From CAZFPA01 sp964520975 (GTDB lineage Bacteria > Bacillota > Negativicutes > Selenomonadales > Selenomonadaceae), in contig CAZFPA010000002.1 in assembly GCA_964520975.1 (NCBI GenBank), positions 40,265-104,264 on the forward strand: a stretch of 64,000 nt of DNA, read 5' to 3'. Position 1 is the stretch's first letter. Every line of letters begins with the position of its first letter. This document shows positions 7,441 through 15,617 of the stretch, piece by piece. Made by a program: the position numbers and the translations under genes. A model generated the notes under the pieces. It saw only the letters and a program-made list of their open reading frames with translations. It did no database searches and had not been told where the DNA came from.

Positions 7441-8979
7441 ATTATCGTTGAAATATTATTAGCGGTAATAGTTGCAGTAATTGCCGGCACGGGCGTCGGC
7501 TATGTGATGCGCAAGAGAACAGCGGAAATGCAGATTGGCTCAGCAGAGGCTGAGGCCAAACGGATCATTGATGATGCAGAGGCCAAGGGCGAAAGCAAGA
7601 AGAAGGAAGCCTTGCTGGAAGCTAAGGAGGATGTACACCGGCTTCGTCAGGAGCTGGATCGTGATACAAGGGAACGCCGCAGCGAGCTGCAGCGTCAGGA
7701 ACGCCGGATTGTCCAGAAGGAAGAAAATCTTGACCGCAAGATGGATTCCCTGGAGAAGAAGGAAGACGCACTGGAGAAAAAGGAAGCCAAGCTCGACAAG
7801 AGCCAGGTAGCCATCGATGAGCTCCATGAAAAGCAGAAGACGGAGCTGGAGCGTATATCCAGTCTCACGACGGATGAAGCCAAGACCATGCTCATGGCTG
7901 AGGCGGAAGACGAACTCAAGCATGAAAAAGCGCTCATGATCAAGGAATATGAGCAGCAGACGAAGGATGAGGCGGAGAAGAAAGCCCGCAACATCATTTC
8001 ACTCGCCATTCAGCGCTGCGCTGCTGATCATGTGGCGGAAACCACGGTTTCGGTTGTCGCATTGCCGAACGATGAGATGAAAGGCCGCATCATCGGCCGT
8101 GAGGGGCGGAACATCCGCACCTTGGAAACGCTTACGGGTATTGATCTCATCATTGATGATACGCCGGAAGCAGTTATTCTTTCGGGCTTTGATCCGGTAC
8201 GGCGCGAAGTGGCTCGCATCGCACTCGAGAAGCTCATTACCGATGGCCGTATTCATCCGGCCCGCATTGAAGAAATGGTCGAGAAGGCCAGACGTGAAGT
8301 GGATCAGCGTATCAAGGAGGCTGGTGAACAGGCTACCTTTGAGACAGGCGTCCATGGACTGCATCCGGAGATCATCAAGCTCCTGGGCCGTCTGAAATAT
8401 CGCACAAGCTATGGACAGAATGTATTGAACCATTCCATCGAGGTATCGCATCTCGCTGGTGTCATGGCTGCAGAGCTGGGTGTGGATGTCATGCTCGCAA
8501 AGCGCGGTGGTCTGCTGCATGATATCGGCAAGGCTGTCGATCATGAGGTAGAGGGCCCGCATGTAACCATTGGTGCAGATCTGGCCCGCAAGTATCGCGA
8601 GTCCAAGGAAGTCATCAATGCGATTGCTGCGCATCATGGTGATGAAGAGGCACTGACCGTAGAGGCAGTGCTGGTAGCAGCCGCCGATGCAGTTTCGGCA
8701 GCTCGTCCGGGAGCTCGTCGCGAGAGCCTGGAATCCTATCTGAAGCGGCTGACCCGCCTGGAAGAGATCGCAGAATCCTTCCCTGGTGTAGAGCGTTGCT
8801 TCGCCATTCAGGCTGGACGCGAAATCCGCGTCATGGTAAAGCCGGATAAGATTGATGATGTAGGTGCTGTAGGACTGGCACACGAAATCGCCAAGAAGAT
8901 TGAATCTGAACTGGAGTATCCGGGACAGATCAAAGCAACGGTTATTCGTGAAACACGAGTCGTTGATTACGCAAAATAA
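7441..8979 (+). CDS. rny: Ribonuclease Y, with a non-canonical start
   Basis: RNase Y is the membrane-anchored endoribonuclease that starts decay of many mRNAs in Firmicutes. Visible parts, counted from 7441, are an N-terminal membrane helix (IIVEILLAVIVAVIAG), a long charged coiled coil (about 25-190), a KH domain with GRIIGREGRNIR, and an HD domain with HSIEVSHL and LLHDIGKAVDHE. From 7441 the product is about 512 residues, near the 520 of B. subtilis. A TAG at 7438 closes the frame upstream, and there is no ATG, GTG or TTG in frame before GTG 7504, which would delete the anchor. AAAGGGGGTG at 7428-7437 points to ATT 7441 or ATC 7444 as start. The exact codon is uncertain. Confidence 0.85.
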   Translation: MIVEILLAVIVAVIAGTGVGYVMRKRTAEMQIGSAEAEAKRIIDDAEAKGESKKKEALLEAKEDVHRLRQELDRDTRERRSELQRQERRIVQKEENLDRKMDSLEKKEDALEKKEAKLDKSQVAIDELHEKQKTELERISSLTTDEAKTMLMAEAEDELKHEKALMIKEYEQQTKDEAEKKARNIISLAIQRCAADHVAETTVSVVALPNDEMKGRIIGREGRNIRTLETLTGIDLIIDDTPEAVILSGFDPVRREVARIALEKLITDGRIHPARIEEMVEKARREVDQRIKEAGEQATFETGVHGLHPEIIKLLGRLKYRTSYGQNVLNHSIEVSHLAGVMAAELGVDVMLAKRGGLLHDIGKAVDHEVEGPHVTIGADLARKYRESKEVINAIAAHHGDEEALTVEAVLVAAADAVSAARPGARRESLESYLKRLTRLEEIAESFPGVERCFAIQAGREIRVMVKPDKIDDVGAVGLAHEIAKKIESELEYPGQIKATVIRETRVVDYAK

Positions 8980-8986
8980 GAAAATA

Positions 8987-9024
8987 AACGGTCTTGTGTC
9001 TGCAAGGCCGTTTTTTACTTTTTA
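8987..9024 (+). terminator. Terminator of rny
   Basis: AACGG-CTTG pairs with CAAG-CCGTT and is followed by TTTTTT. It starts 8 bp after the rny stop codon. Confidence 0.8.
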
Positions 9025-9133
9025 CAGTGAAGGTAAAGGCCTTGGGCTGCAGCGGCTGTTTGGCAGAAGAAAAGCCGCTGGCAGCGGCCCGGGCATAAAA
9101 ATACGTTTTGAATTGAATGGGGGGTGTATGAGC

Positions 9134-9655
9134 ATGAGAAAGTTCAAAAAGACAAAGAAACCGAATATGGATGCTATTCATTTGCTCGTATCTATATTGG
9201 TATGTTATCCGGAAATTGCAACGGTGAGCTTTGAGCCTGCCGAGGATGCAATGCACATGTCCTTTGCTTTACGGGAGGTTCCATCCGAGGCATCGTTTGC
9301 TGCGGCGGGGCAGTTCCTGCGGGACAGCATCCTGACCTATCATCAGCTGGAGGGCTTTTCCAATGCCCATATTTCCATCTCGCTGGAGGCACAGGGGCAT
9401 ACGGCTTTCCTGCACATCGTGCGCGATGTGAGCACGCTGTCACGTGGAGAAATCCGGCTGCTGGCAGCACTGATGAAGGAAAGGTTTGCTTCCATGCTGC
9501 TGCTGGATCAGGAACGTGATATTACGGATCTTGAGGCTGAGGAAGCGCAGGAAGAAACGATTGACCATATGCTTGGAAATGTGAAAATAAACCGCATCAC
9601 GGATCGGATGATCGGCATTCGCGAAGAAGGCCGTGTGATGGTATTCAATAAATGA
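9134..9655 (+). CDS. Conserved-looking protein of unknown function between rny and ymdB
   Basis: A 173-residue soluble protein that I do not recognise. It begins with a basic stretch (MRKFKKTKKPN), then shows mixed alpha/beta sequence with no signal peptide or membrane span, and an acidic patch 'DITDLEAEEAQEE' near residues 133-145. ATG 9134 is preferred because GGGGGGTG lies 8 nt upstream. ATG 9128 is too close to it. It sits downstream of the rny terminator and 15 bp before ymdB, so it is probably first in the ymdB operon. The position suggests a link to RNA turnover or envelope regulation, but that is only context. Confidence 0.65.
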   Translation: MRKFKKTKKPNMDAIHLLVSILVCYPEIATVSFEPAEDAMHMSFALREVPSEASFAAAGQFLRDSILTYHQLEGFSNAHISISLEAQGHTAFLHIVRDVSTLSRGEIRLLAALMKERFASMLLLDQERDITDLEAEEAQEETIDHMLGNVKINRITDRMIGIREEGRVMVFNK

Positions 9656-9670
9656 TCTGGAGGCTTTTCA

Positions 9671-10459
9671 TTGAAGATTTTGATCGTAGGCGATGTATGC
9701 GGCCGGCCCGGGCGGGCTGCCTTCGCTAAATATACACCGGAGCTCAAGAAAAAATATGCGGTGGATGTAGTCATTGTCAATGGCGAAAATTCTGCCGGCG
9801 GCAAGGGCATCACGCGCAAATCCCTGGAGGCGTTGTACCACGGTGGCGCTGATATCATAACCACGGGGAACCATGTGTGGGATAAGAAAGAGGTTCTGGA
9901 CATCATCGACGCGGAGCCGTTTTTGATCCGCCCGGCCAATTATCCGGAGGGAACGCCGGGCAAGGGATGGTGTGTCTATCCGTTCAAGGCCAAGAATATC
10001 GGTGTATTGAATCTGTCCGGACGGGCTTTTATGCCGCCGATGGACTGTCCGTTTCAGCGTGTGGAGGATGTCCTGCATGAAATGCAGCAGGAATGTGATG
10101 TCCTGATTCTCGATATGCATGCCGAGACGACCTCGGAGAAAATGGCGATGGGCTGGTATCTCGATGGTCGGGTACAGGCCGTTGTGGGCACACATACACA
10201 TATTCAGACCGCGGATGCGCGCATCCTGCCAAAGGGAACTGCCTATATCACGGATTTGGGAATGGTTGGCCCCTGGAACTCGGTGCTGGGTGTGAAGACG
10301 GAATGTATTCTGGAGAAATTCACGACCTGCCGTCCGGTCCGGTTTGACCTGGCGGATGGGCCGAATGTGTATTCGGCAGTCGTGGTTGAAATTGATGAAC
10401 AGACGAATAAGGCTGTAGGTATTGAGCGCATTCTGCTTACGGAGGATGAAAGAAAATAA
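9671..10459 (+). CDS. ymdB: YmdB-type metallophosphoesterase (TIGR00282 family)
   Basis: A 262-residue calcineurin-like phosphoesterase of the YmdB family. Metal-ligand motifs visible are 'GDVCGRPGR' (N-terminal Asp), 'VNGENSAGGKGIT', 'TTGNHVWDKKE' and 'VGTHTHIQTADARI'. B. subtilis YmdB hydrolyses 2',3'-cyclic nucleotides and affects sporulation, biofilm and RNA decay, and it is encoded beside rny and spoVS, as here. The start is TTG 9671, with GGAGG seven bases upstream. No ATG gives the conserved N-terminus 'KILIVGDVCG'. Confidence 0.9.
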   Translation: MKILIVGDVCGRPGRAAFAKYTPELKKKYAVDVVIVNGENSAGGKGITRKSLEALYHGGADIITTGNHVWDKKEVLDIIDAEPFLIRPANYPEGTPGKGWCVYPFKAKNIGVLNLSGRAFMPPMDCPFQRVEDVLHEMQQECDVLILDMHAETTSEKMAMGWYLDGRVQAVVGTHTHIQTADARILPKGTAYITDLGMVGPWNSVLGVKTECILEKFTTCRPVRFDLADGPNVYSAVVVEIDEQTNKAVGIERILLTEDERK

Positions 10460-10598
10460 GACATTCGTCTTACAAAATACAAAAGAAGGATTTCCTGGAA
10501 ATATACAGAATATACTATAGATGAGCAGGCCTTGAGGGCGCATTCTCCGGATTGCGCACAGCCGCAGCTTTTTAAACGAGGGAGAGGACGTGCGAATC

Positions 10599-10859
10599 AT
10601 GGAAATTTTAAAAGTATCAGCAAAGTCAAATCCTAATTCGGTAGCCGGAGCTTTGGCCGGCGTGCTGCGTGAAGCTGGCAGTGCTGAGATGCAGGCTGTT
10701 GGTGCAGGGGCACTTAACCAGGCAGTAAAGGCTGTAGCGATTGCCCGTGGCTTTGTGGCGCCTCATGGTATAGATCTGATTTGTATTCCGGCTTTTACGG
10801 ATATCGTCATTGATGGTGAAGAGCGTACCGCAATGAAGCTGATTGTTGAACCGCGCTGA
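10599..10859 (+). CDS. spoVS: Stage V sporulation protein S family (SpoVS/Alba-like)
   Basis: An 86-residue protein matching SpoVS over its full length (MEILKVSAKSNPNSVAGALAG... VIDGEERTAMKL). SpoVS is a small nucleic-acid-binding, Alba-like protein needed for late sporulation in Bacillus and present in many non-sporulating bacteria. Here it keeps the ymdB neighbourhood. ATG 10599 is chosen because GGGAGAGG lies 11 nt upstream. The earlier GTG at 10590 is only 2 nt from that site. A 13-bp palindrome, ATTTCC-T-GGAAAT, lies in the 139-bp gap before it (about 10491-10503) and may be regulatory. Confidence 0.9.
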   Translation: MEILKVSAKSNPNSVAGALAGVLREAGSAEMQAVGAGALNQAVKAVAIARGFVAPHGIDLICIPAFTDIVIDGEERTAMKLIVEPR

Positions 10860-10940
10860 CGCGGTAATCTTTTTGCTGGCAGTGGGTGGACGCGGAGTGC
10901 CTGTTTGCTGCGGACTGGTTGAATATGGAGTGGAAATTGA

Positions 10941-11768
10941 ATGCCAAGTGATTTGCATATGCATACGAATTTCTCTGATGGACACCTGAGTCCGGAGGAG
11001 CTTACAGCGGCCGCCAAGGCTGCGAAACTGAATTATATCGCGATTACGGATCATGATACCGTTGATGGCATCTGCCATCTGTATGAACAGGGAATGCTGC
11101 CGATGAAGGGCATTCACATCATCCCAGGCATTGAATTCAGTGCGCATCATACCGAGCATGAGATTCATATCCTGGGCTACAACATTGATATCTATCACCG
11201 GGAACTGGGGGACAAGCTCAACGATGTCGTTGAGGCCCGCTGGCTGCGTTTTTCCCGTATGGTAGAAAAGCTGCAGGAGATCGGTTACGCGATTACGGAA
11301 GCGGATGTTTTGAAGGTTGCAGGTACCAGCAAGGCCATCAGCCGCTCCCATGTGGCACAGGTGCTGGTAGCCAAGGGGTTCTTTCCAACGGTAGCAGCGG
11401 TTTTCGATGAGGTGCTCGATAAAGGCAAGCCGGCCTATGTTTCGCATTACCGGCTGGAGCCGGAGGAAATCATCGCGCTCATCAAGGCAGCCGGCGGGAC
11501 GCCGGTGCTGGCCCACCCAAAGCTCATCGGGGATGATGGATTGGTGGAGCAGCTGCTGCAGAGTGGGATCGAAGGTATCGAGGCCTTTTACCCGAAGCAT
11601 GATGCGGCGGATACCGAGCGGTATCTGGCGATGGCTGAAAAATATGGACTGCTGGTGTCCGGTGGATCGGATTTTCACGGAATTTCTCAGCGCTATCCAG
11701 ACCGGCTTGGCATCTTTACGATAGCGGATTCGTATGCCGAAAAGTTTTATCGTGGGGCAGTACTTTGA
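10941..11768 (+). CDS. PHP-domain phosphoesterase (RNase AM/YciV-like)
   Basis: A 275-residue PHP-superfamily metal-dependent hydrolase. Ligand motifs in order: DLHMHTNFSDG (residues 4-14), ITDHDTVDG (about 34-42), PGIEFSAHH, 'VLAHPKLI' and 'SGGSDFHG' near the end. Members of this COG0613 group degrade 3'-phosphoadenosine nucleotides or act as 5'-3' exonucleases on short RNA (RNase AM). Proximity to rny and ymdB is consistent with RNA end processing, though histidinol-phosphatase-like substrates are possible. ATG 10941 follows TGGAGTGGAAATTGA. Confidence 0.85.
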   Translation: MPSDLHMHTNFSDGHLSPEELTAAAKAAKLNYIAITDHDTVDGICHLYEQGMLPMKGIHIIPGIEFSAHHTEHEIHILGYNIDIYHRELGDKLNDVVEARWLRFSRMVEKLQEIGYAITEADVLKVAGTSKAISRSHVAQVLVAKGFFPTVAAVFDEVLDKGKPAYVSHYRLEPEEIIALIKAAGGTPVLAHPKLIGDDGLVEQLLQSGIEGIEAFYPKHDAADTERYLAMAEKYGLLVSGGSDFHGISQRYPDRLGIFTIADSYAEKFYRGAVL

Positions 11769-11802
11769 TATTGGGACGATATGTCCTCTAAGAAAAGGTT
11801 AG

Positions 11803-12648
11803 GTGAACGACCAGATGGACGTCATAGCGTTAGTGGGACCCAGCGGAACCGGAAAAAGCCATCGGGCACTTCTGGTAGCGCATGAACATAAGGCCGATGC
11901 AATTATCGATGACGGAATCCTGATCAAGGACGGCAAGATCATTGCGGGACATTCGGCGAAGCGCGAGCCAAGCAAGATCATGGCTGTCCGGCGCGCGATT
12001 TTTATCCTGCCGGGACATGCCGAAGAGGTGCGGGCCGCGATCGAGGAGGTTGAGCCGCATCGCATCCTGATTCTGGGAACATCGGAGAATATGGTCTATA
12101 AGATAGCGAAGATCCTCGGCCTGCCATCGATATCAAAGATTGTACATATTGAGGATATCGCTACGAAATCGGAGATGGAAAAGGCCCGGGTCTGCCGTCT
12201 GAAAGAAGGCAAGCATATCATTCCGGTGCCGACGATTGAGCTGAAGCCGCATTTCTCAGGCTATCTCATCGATCCGATCCAGTCCTTTTTCAAGAAGTCC
12301 CGTACCAAGCGGCGCCGCCTGGGAGAGAAATCCATTGTGCGCCCTGTTTTCAGCTACTACGGCAAACTCATCATTGATGACTCGGCCATCAAATCTATCG
12401 TCTATCAGCTTGTAGGCGAGAAGGAATATGTGACCAAGGTGGGGTCTATCCACGTGCGCCACGTTTGGCAGGGGGATGAGGACTGCGGCCTGGAGATTGG
12501 CTGCGAGGTCATGCTTTCTTATGGTAAGCATATTCCAACATTGATCCGTCAGGCACAGGAAAAAGTCCGTGAGGCTATCGAGTACATGACGGGCATGATC
12601 GTGCGTCAGGTGAATATCACGGTCAAGGCGTTGTACGTAGGGGCCTGA
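11803..12648 (+). CDS. P-loop ATPase-like protein with a C-terminal Asp23/Gls24-like domain
   Basis: A 281-residue protein. The N-terminus has a Walker A motif, GPSGTGKS (about 13-20), within a small nucleotide-binding region (to about 170). The C-terminal part (about 225-281), ending 'EAIEYMTGMIVRQVNITVKAL', reads like an Asp23/Gls24 alkaline-shock domain. A Lys/Arg-rich linker (KKSRTKRRR) joins them. Asp23-type proteins are linked to envelope stress in Firmicutes. What the coupled NTP-binding part does is unknown. The start is GTG 11803 with AAAAGG upstream, though ATG 11815 is possible. It follows the PHP gene by 34 bp and ends at a strong terminator. Confidence 0.6.
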   Translation: MNDQMDVIALVGPSGTGKSHRALLVAHEHKADAIIDDGILIKDGKIIAGHSAKREPSKIMAVRRAIFILPGHAEEVRAAIEEVEPHRILILGTSENMVYKIAKILGLPSISKIVHIEDIATKSEMEKARVCRLKEGKHIIPVPTIELKPHFSGYLIDPIQSFFKKSRTKRRRLGEKSIVRPVFSYYGKLIIDDSAIKSIVYQLVGEKEYVTKVGSIHVRHVWQGDEDCGLEIGCEVMLSYGKHIPTLIRQAQEKVREAIEYMTGMIVRQVNITVKALYVGA

Positions 12649-12665
12649 TTTTTGACAGATATAGA

Positions 12666-12700
12666 AACACCGTATGCTTTTTGCGCATACGGTGTTTTTT
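12666..12700 (+). terminator. Terminator after the P-loop/Asp23-like gene
   Basis: AACACCGTATGC pairs with GCATACGGTGTT around a short T-rich loop, followed by a T run. Confidence 0.9.
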
Positions 12701-12731
12701 AGGTTCCTATATTTTTATGCTTAAAACGCAG

Positions 12732-12753
12732 AAAAGCCGCTCAAAAGAGCGGC
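12732..12753 (-). terminator. Terminator of tRNA-Gln
   Basis: Read on the minus strand, GCCGCTC-TTTT-GAGCGGC is followed by TTTTC, 13 bp after the tRNA 3' end. Confidence 0.8.
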
Positions 12754-12765
12754 CGTTAAACAAAA

Positions 12766-12841
12766 TGGCTGGGGTAGCTGGACTCGAACCAACGCATGCG
12801 GGATTCAGAATCCCGTGCCTTACCAACTTGGCGATACCCCA
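12766..12841 (-). tRNA. tRNA-Gln (anticodon CTG)
   Basis: On the minus strand a 76-nt tRNA can be folded. The acceptor stem is UGGGGUA/UACCCCA, and the discriminator G and encoded CCA are at 12766-12768. The anticodon stem CGGGA/UCCCG holds the loop UUCUGAA, giving CUG, which reads Gln CAG. The T-arm is GGTTCGAGTCC-like. A strong promoter upstream and a terminator downstream show it is its own unit. Confidence 0.95.
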
Positions 12842-12884
12842 ATGGTTTAGCGCGACACGCCTTGCAGCGCATCAACAATTAAAT

Positions 12885-12913
12885 ATTATATAGATAAATA
12901 AAGCGTTTGTCAA
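12885..12913 (-). promoter_or_regulatory. Consensus promoter for tRNA-Gln
   Basis: On the minus strand TTGACA (12908-12913) and TATAAT (12885-12890) are 17 bp apart, a full consensus match typical of stable RNA genes. Confidence 0.85.
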
Positions 12914-13021
12914 TACCTTTTCTGCCGGCATTTTATGCTGTGAAGTGAAATATTTATTGTACCTTTTGCTTGTCCGGGATTCCGTTGTTTACCCGGTGGA
13001 GCGCCTTTTGACGGGAAGGGC

Positions 13022-14698
13022 TTACTGTGGGGTCCGGGCATAAATCCAGAGCGTGCTCTGGAGATAAATCTCAAAGGTGCGCGGCCAGGGAAAGCTTGTA
13101 TCGAGGCTGATATCGCGTACCTGGAGCTCCACCGGACCTTCTGGCGTGCTCGCAGTGAAGGGGGCCCGGAAGGCTGCCGTGTGCTTGAGGGTTTCAAGGC
13201 GTTTTTTCATGGCCTGTTGCAGCATAGCGTTGGCCCAGCGGTAGTTGTGTTCGATATCGAGGTCATAGACATTGTGGAAACCGGCCCGTTTCAGGCGGGT
13301 GTCTATCAGGGTGATGACATCCTTCAGATAGTAGTAGTCCTCCAGAAAGCGGTTATCCAGAAATACCAGGTTCTGCCGGTAGGCGGTGAGGGCGTCTTCT
13401 TTGGAAACAGCTGTATCCAGGGTTCCGGTGAAGAGAATGGCCTGGGCAAGGGCTGTCCCAATGGCGTTGCTGGTCGTATTCCAACCAGCGTAGGCGATGA
13501 GGCCATGCAGCGGAAACTGTTCCCGAAGAAGCTGTGGGAACAGCGTCTCTTCTGCGCTGAAATGCTTGCTGAGATCAACGAGGGCTACCTTTTTTCCGCT
13601 GGCGATGTATCCCTGAATCCGTTGGACGCTGGCGGCACGGCTGCTGACGGATTTATCGGTGCCGCAGGAGAGAAAGAGAATGAAGTCGGCCTCATCCGGG
13701 GTTTCGACAACGGAGCCGTGCAGCATTCGGATCTTTTCCGTGGCTGTAGCGGCTGTTGATACGGCCATGTAGGGCATGATGAGCGAGGGGGTTGCCGGGT
13801 CGTTATAGTCGATATAGATCCGGGGGGCGAAGGCCTGCTGACGGCTTTTGATTTCGGCGAGCAGCGTGAGAGCGGCTTCATCCGCACCGTGGGTAATGCA
13901 TACCTGCTCTTCCGGAATGTCCTGCGATGCCAGGTAGCGGCGGATTTGGCGCTTTTCCATGTTCGGAATGCCGAAATCCTCGCTGTCATCCTGTCCGATG
14001 ATCAGACGGGCCAGGGTCCCGTTGTGTGCCATGTGGCTGAGTTTTTCGTTCAATGCCGTATTGCGGGCGAAAAGCTCCAGGTATTTTTCCCGGCTCGCGG
14101 CCGGGATGCTTTTTTCCAGCTTGCGCAGCTGATTATAGTCGAGAGAGCTGTCAAATGTAGCAAATTCATCCAGCAGGCGGGAATATTTTACGAGATCGCG
14201 GCGCTCTTCATAGCCATCGATGCTGGCTGGCGGCTGCATGCGCGGCAAAATGTTGAATGCGTAGAGCGGGATCTCCGGGTGGTCCTCATGAAGCTGCAGC
14301 AGAAAGTCCAGCATGTCCTGGATTTCCTCCGGGCTGCGACCGGCTTCCCGGGCAGCCAGCAGCCCGCCATACAGGAGCTGGTCGATGGAGAGGATCGCCG
14401 CATCACAGCCCGTGATATTCTGGGCAATCCATTCACGCAGGGCGCGGGTATCCCCCGGCTGTGTGTAGTAGTCCAGAATTTCTGGCGGGGGCGTGACGAT
14501 TTCGGTATCGGCAATGCGCCCCGCGTCCTGCACAAATTTACGGCAGGGCGGCCGGCTGTCCAGCGGCAGCAGCAGAACCCGATGGGCAGGAGCACTGGCC
14601 ACCGGCAACAGTGCAGCCGGTGGCTGCGTATGAAAATGAAGATATGCTGCGGGCAGGATGAGGATACAGAGCAGCAGAATGAAAACAGGCTTTTTCAC
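13022..14698 (-). CDS. DUF4127 family protein, exported or membrane-anchored
   Basis: The 558-residue protein has an N-terminal hydrophobic segment (about 4-20) that could be a signal or anchor. The rest matches what I recall of the DUF4127 family, with 'LLPLDSRPPCRKFV', 'AILSIDQLLYGGLLAAR', 'IIGQDDSEDFGIPNME', 'YAGWNTTSNAIGTALAQA' and 'NYRWANAML'. The biochemical role of this family is not established to my knowledge. It is read away from pstB, with the PhoP sites in the shared 148-bp gap, so phosphate control is conceivable but no minus-strand -10 was placed. The start is ATG 14698, preceded on that strand by GGAGGCC. Confidence 0.75.
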   Translation of the reverse strand: MKKPVFILLLCILILPAAYLHFHTQPPAALLPVASAPAHRVLLLPLDSRPPCRKFVQDAGRIADTEIVTPPPEILDYYTQPGDTRALREWIAQNITGCDAAILSIDQLLYGGLLAAREAGRSPEEIQDMLDFLLQLHEDHPEIPLYAFNILPRMQPPASIDGYEERRDLVKYSRLLDEFATFDSSLDYNQLRKLEKSIPAASREKYLELFARNTALNEKLSHMAHNGTLARLIIGQDDSEDFGIPNMEKRQIRRYLASQDIPEEQVCITHGADEAALTLLAEIKSRQQAFAPRIYIDYNDPATPSLIMPYMAVSTAATATEKIRMLHGSVVETPDEADFILFLSCGTDKSVSSRAASVQRIQGYIASGKKVALVDLSKHFSAEETLFPQLLREQFPLHGLIAYAGWNTTSNAIGTALAQAILFTGTLDTAVSKEDALTAYRQNLVFLDNRFLEDYYYLKDVITLIDTRLKRAGFHNVYDLDIEHNYRWANAMLQQAMKKRLETLKHTAAFRAPFTASTPEGPVELQVRDISLDTSFPWPRTFEIYLQSTLWIYARTPQ

Positions 14699-14767
14699 GA
14701 TAGGCCTCCGGCGTATTTTTACAGGCGTTGCATGCCCGTGATTCTTTTATTATAGCATAGAAACGCA

Positions 14768-14821
14768 TTTACATAAATTTAACAGAAGGCTAACAAATCC
14801 GCGGCGTCTTCATGGTATATT
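14768..14821 (+). promoter_or_regulatory. Pho box and promoter of pstB-phoU
   Basis: Three half-sites of TT(A/T)ACA type lie at exact 11-bp steps: TTTACA (14768), TTAACA (14779) and CTAACA (14790). The -10 TATATT (14816-14821) starts 20 bp after the last one. There is no good -35, as expected for a PhoP-activated promoter. Geometry is identical to that before pstS at 18464-18517. Confidence 0.75.
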
Positions 14822-14846
14822 TTTGTAAAAGGCAGGAGGTTGCTAT

Positions 14847-15602
14847 ATGAAACATAAAATTCAGGTCAGCCAGTTAAATCTTTTTTATGGGAATTCCCAG
14901 GCGCTTTATGATGTTTCCCTGGATATCCCGGAGAATGCAGTGGTGGCTCTTATTGGACCGTCCGGCTGCGGCAAATCGACCTTTTTGAAATCACTGAACC
15001 GCATGAATGATCTGGTGGAAGGGGTCCGTATCCAGGGCAATGTATGCCTGGACGGAGAGGATATCTACAGTGCTGATACGGATGTGGTCGCGCTGCGCAA
15101 GCATGTCGGCATGGTGTTTCAGCGGCCCAATCCCTTCCCTATGTCGATCTATGACAACGTGGCCTATGGCTGCCGGGTACATGGCGAAAAAAAGAAGGCC
15201 CGGCTCGATGAGATCGTCGAGCGGAGCCTGCGGGGAGCCGCGCTTTGGGATGAGGTCAAGGACCGGCTGCATTCCTTTGCACTGGGAATGTCCGGCGGGC
15301 AGCAGCAGCGCCTGTGCATTGCGCGGACACTGGCTGTGGAGCCGGAGGTGCTGCTGATGGATGAGCCGTGTTCGGCCCTGGATCCAATTTCTACCATGAA
15401 GATCGAGGAACTTGTAAGTGAGCTCAAGGAGCGTTATACGATCGTCATGGTTACGCACAATATGCAGCAGGCAGCCCGCATATCGGACCGGACGGCCTTT
15501 TTCCTCAACGGGCACATGGTGGAATACGATCTGACGGATACGATTTTCACCAAACCGCGGCAGGAAAAGACGGAAGACTATATCACTGGCCGATTCGGCT
15601 GA
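14847..15602 (+). CDS. pstB: Phosphate ABC transporter ATP-binding protein
   Basis: PstB powers high-affinity phosphate uptake with PstC/PstA. The 251-residue protein has Walker A GPSGCGKS (about 37-44), signature MSGGQQQRL (about 149-157), Walker B LLMDEPCSALDP and the H-loop VTHNMQQAARISD. It is separated from pstSCA by about 3.7 kb with the kinase gene between, whereas the usual order is pstSCAB-phoU. GGCAGGAGG precedes ATG 14847. A PhoP-type promoter lies just upstream and phoU follows by 15 bp. Confidence 0.97.
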   Translation: MKHKIQVSQLNLFYGNSQALYDVSLDIPENAVVALIGPSGCGKSTFLKSLNRMNDLVEGVRIQGNVCLDGEDIYSADTDVVALRKHVGMVFQRPNPFPMSIYDNVAYGCRVHGEKKKARLDEIVERSLRGAALWDEVKDRLHSFALGMSGGQQQRLCIARTLAVEPEVLLMDEPCSALDPISTMKIEELVSELKERYTIVMVTHNMQQAARISDRTAFFLNGHMVEYDLTDTIFTKPRQEKTEDYITGRFG

Positions 15603-15617
15603 GGAAGGCGGAGAAAA

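Noticed and set aside
7504..8979. GTG 7504 as the rny start
   Set aside because: It would remove the anchor helix encoded just upstream, and the ribosome site lies 60-70 bp away. It was kept only as a possible second isoform.
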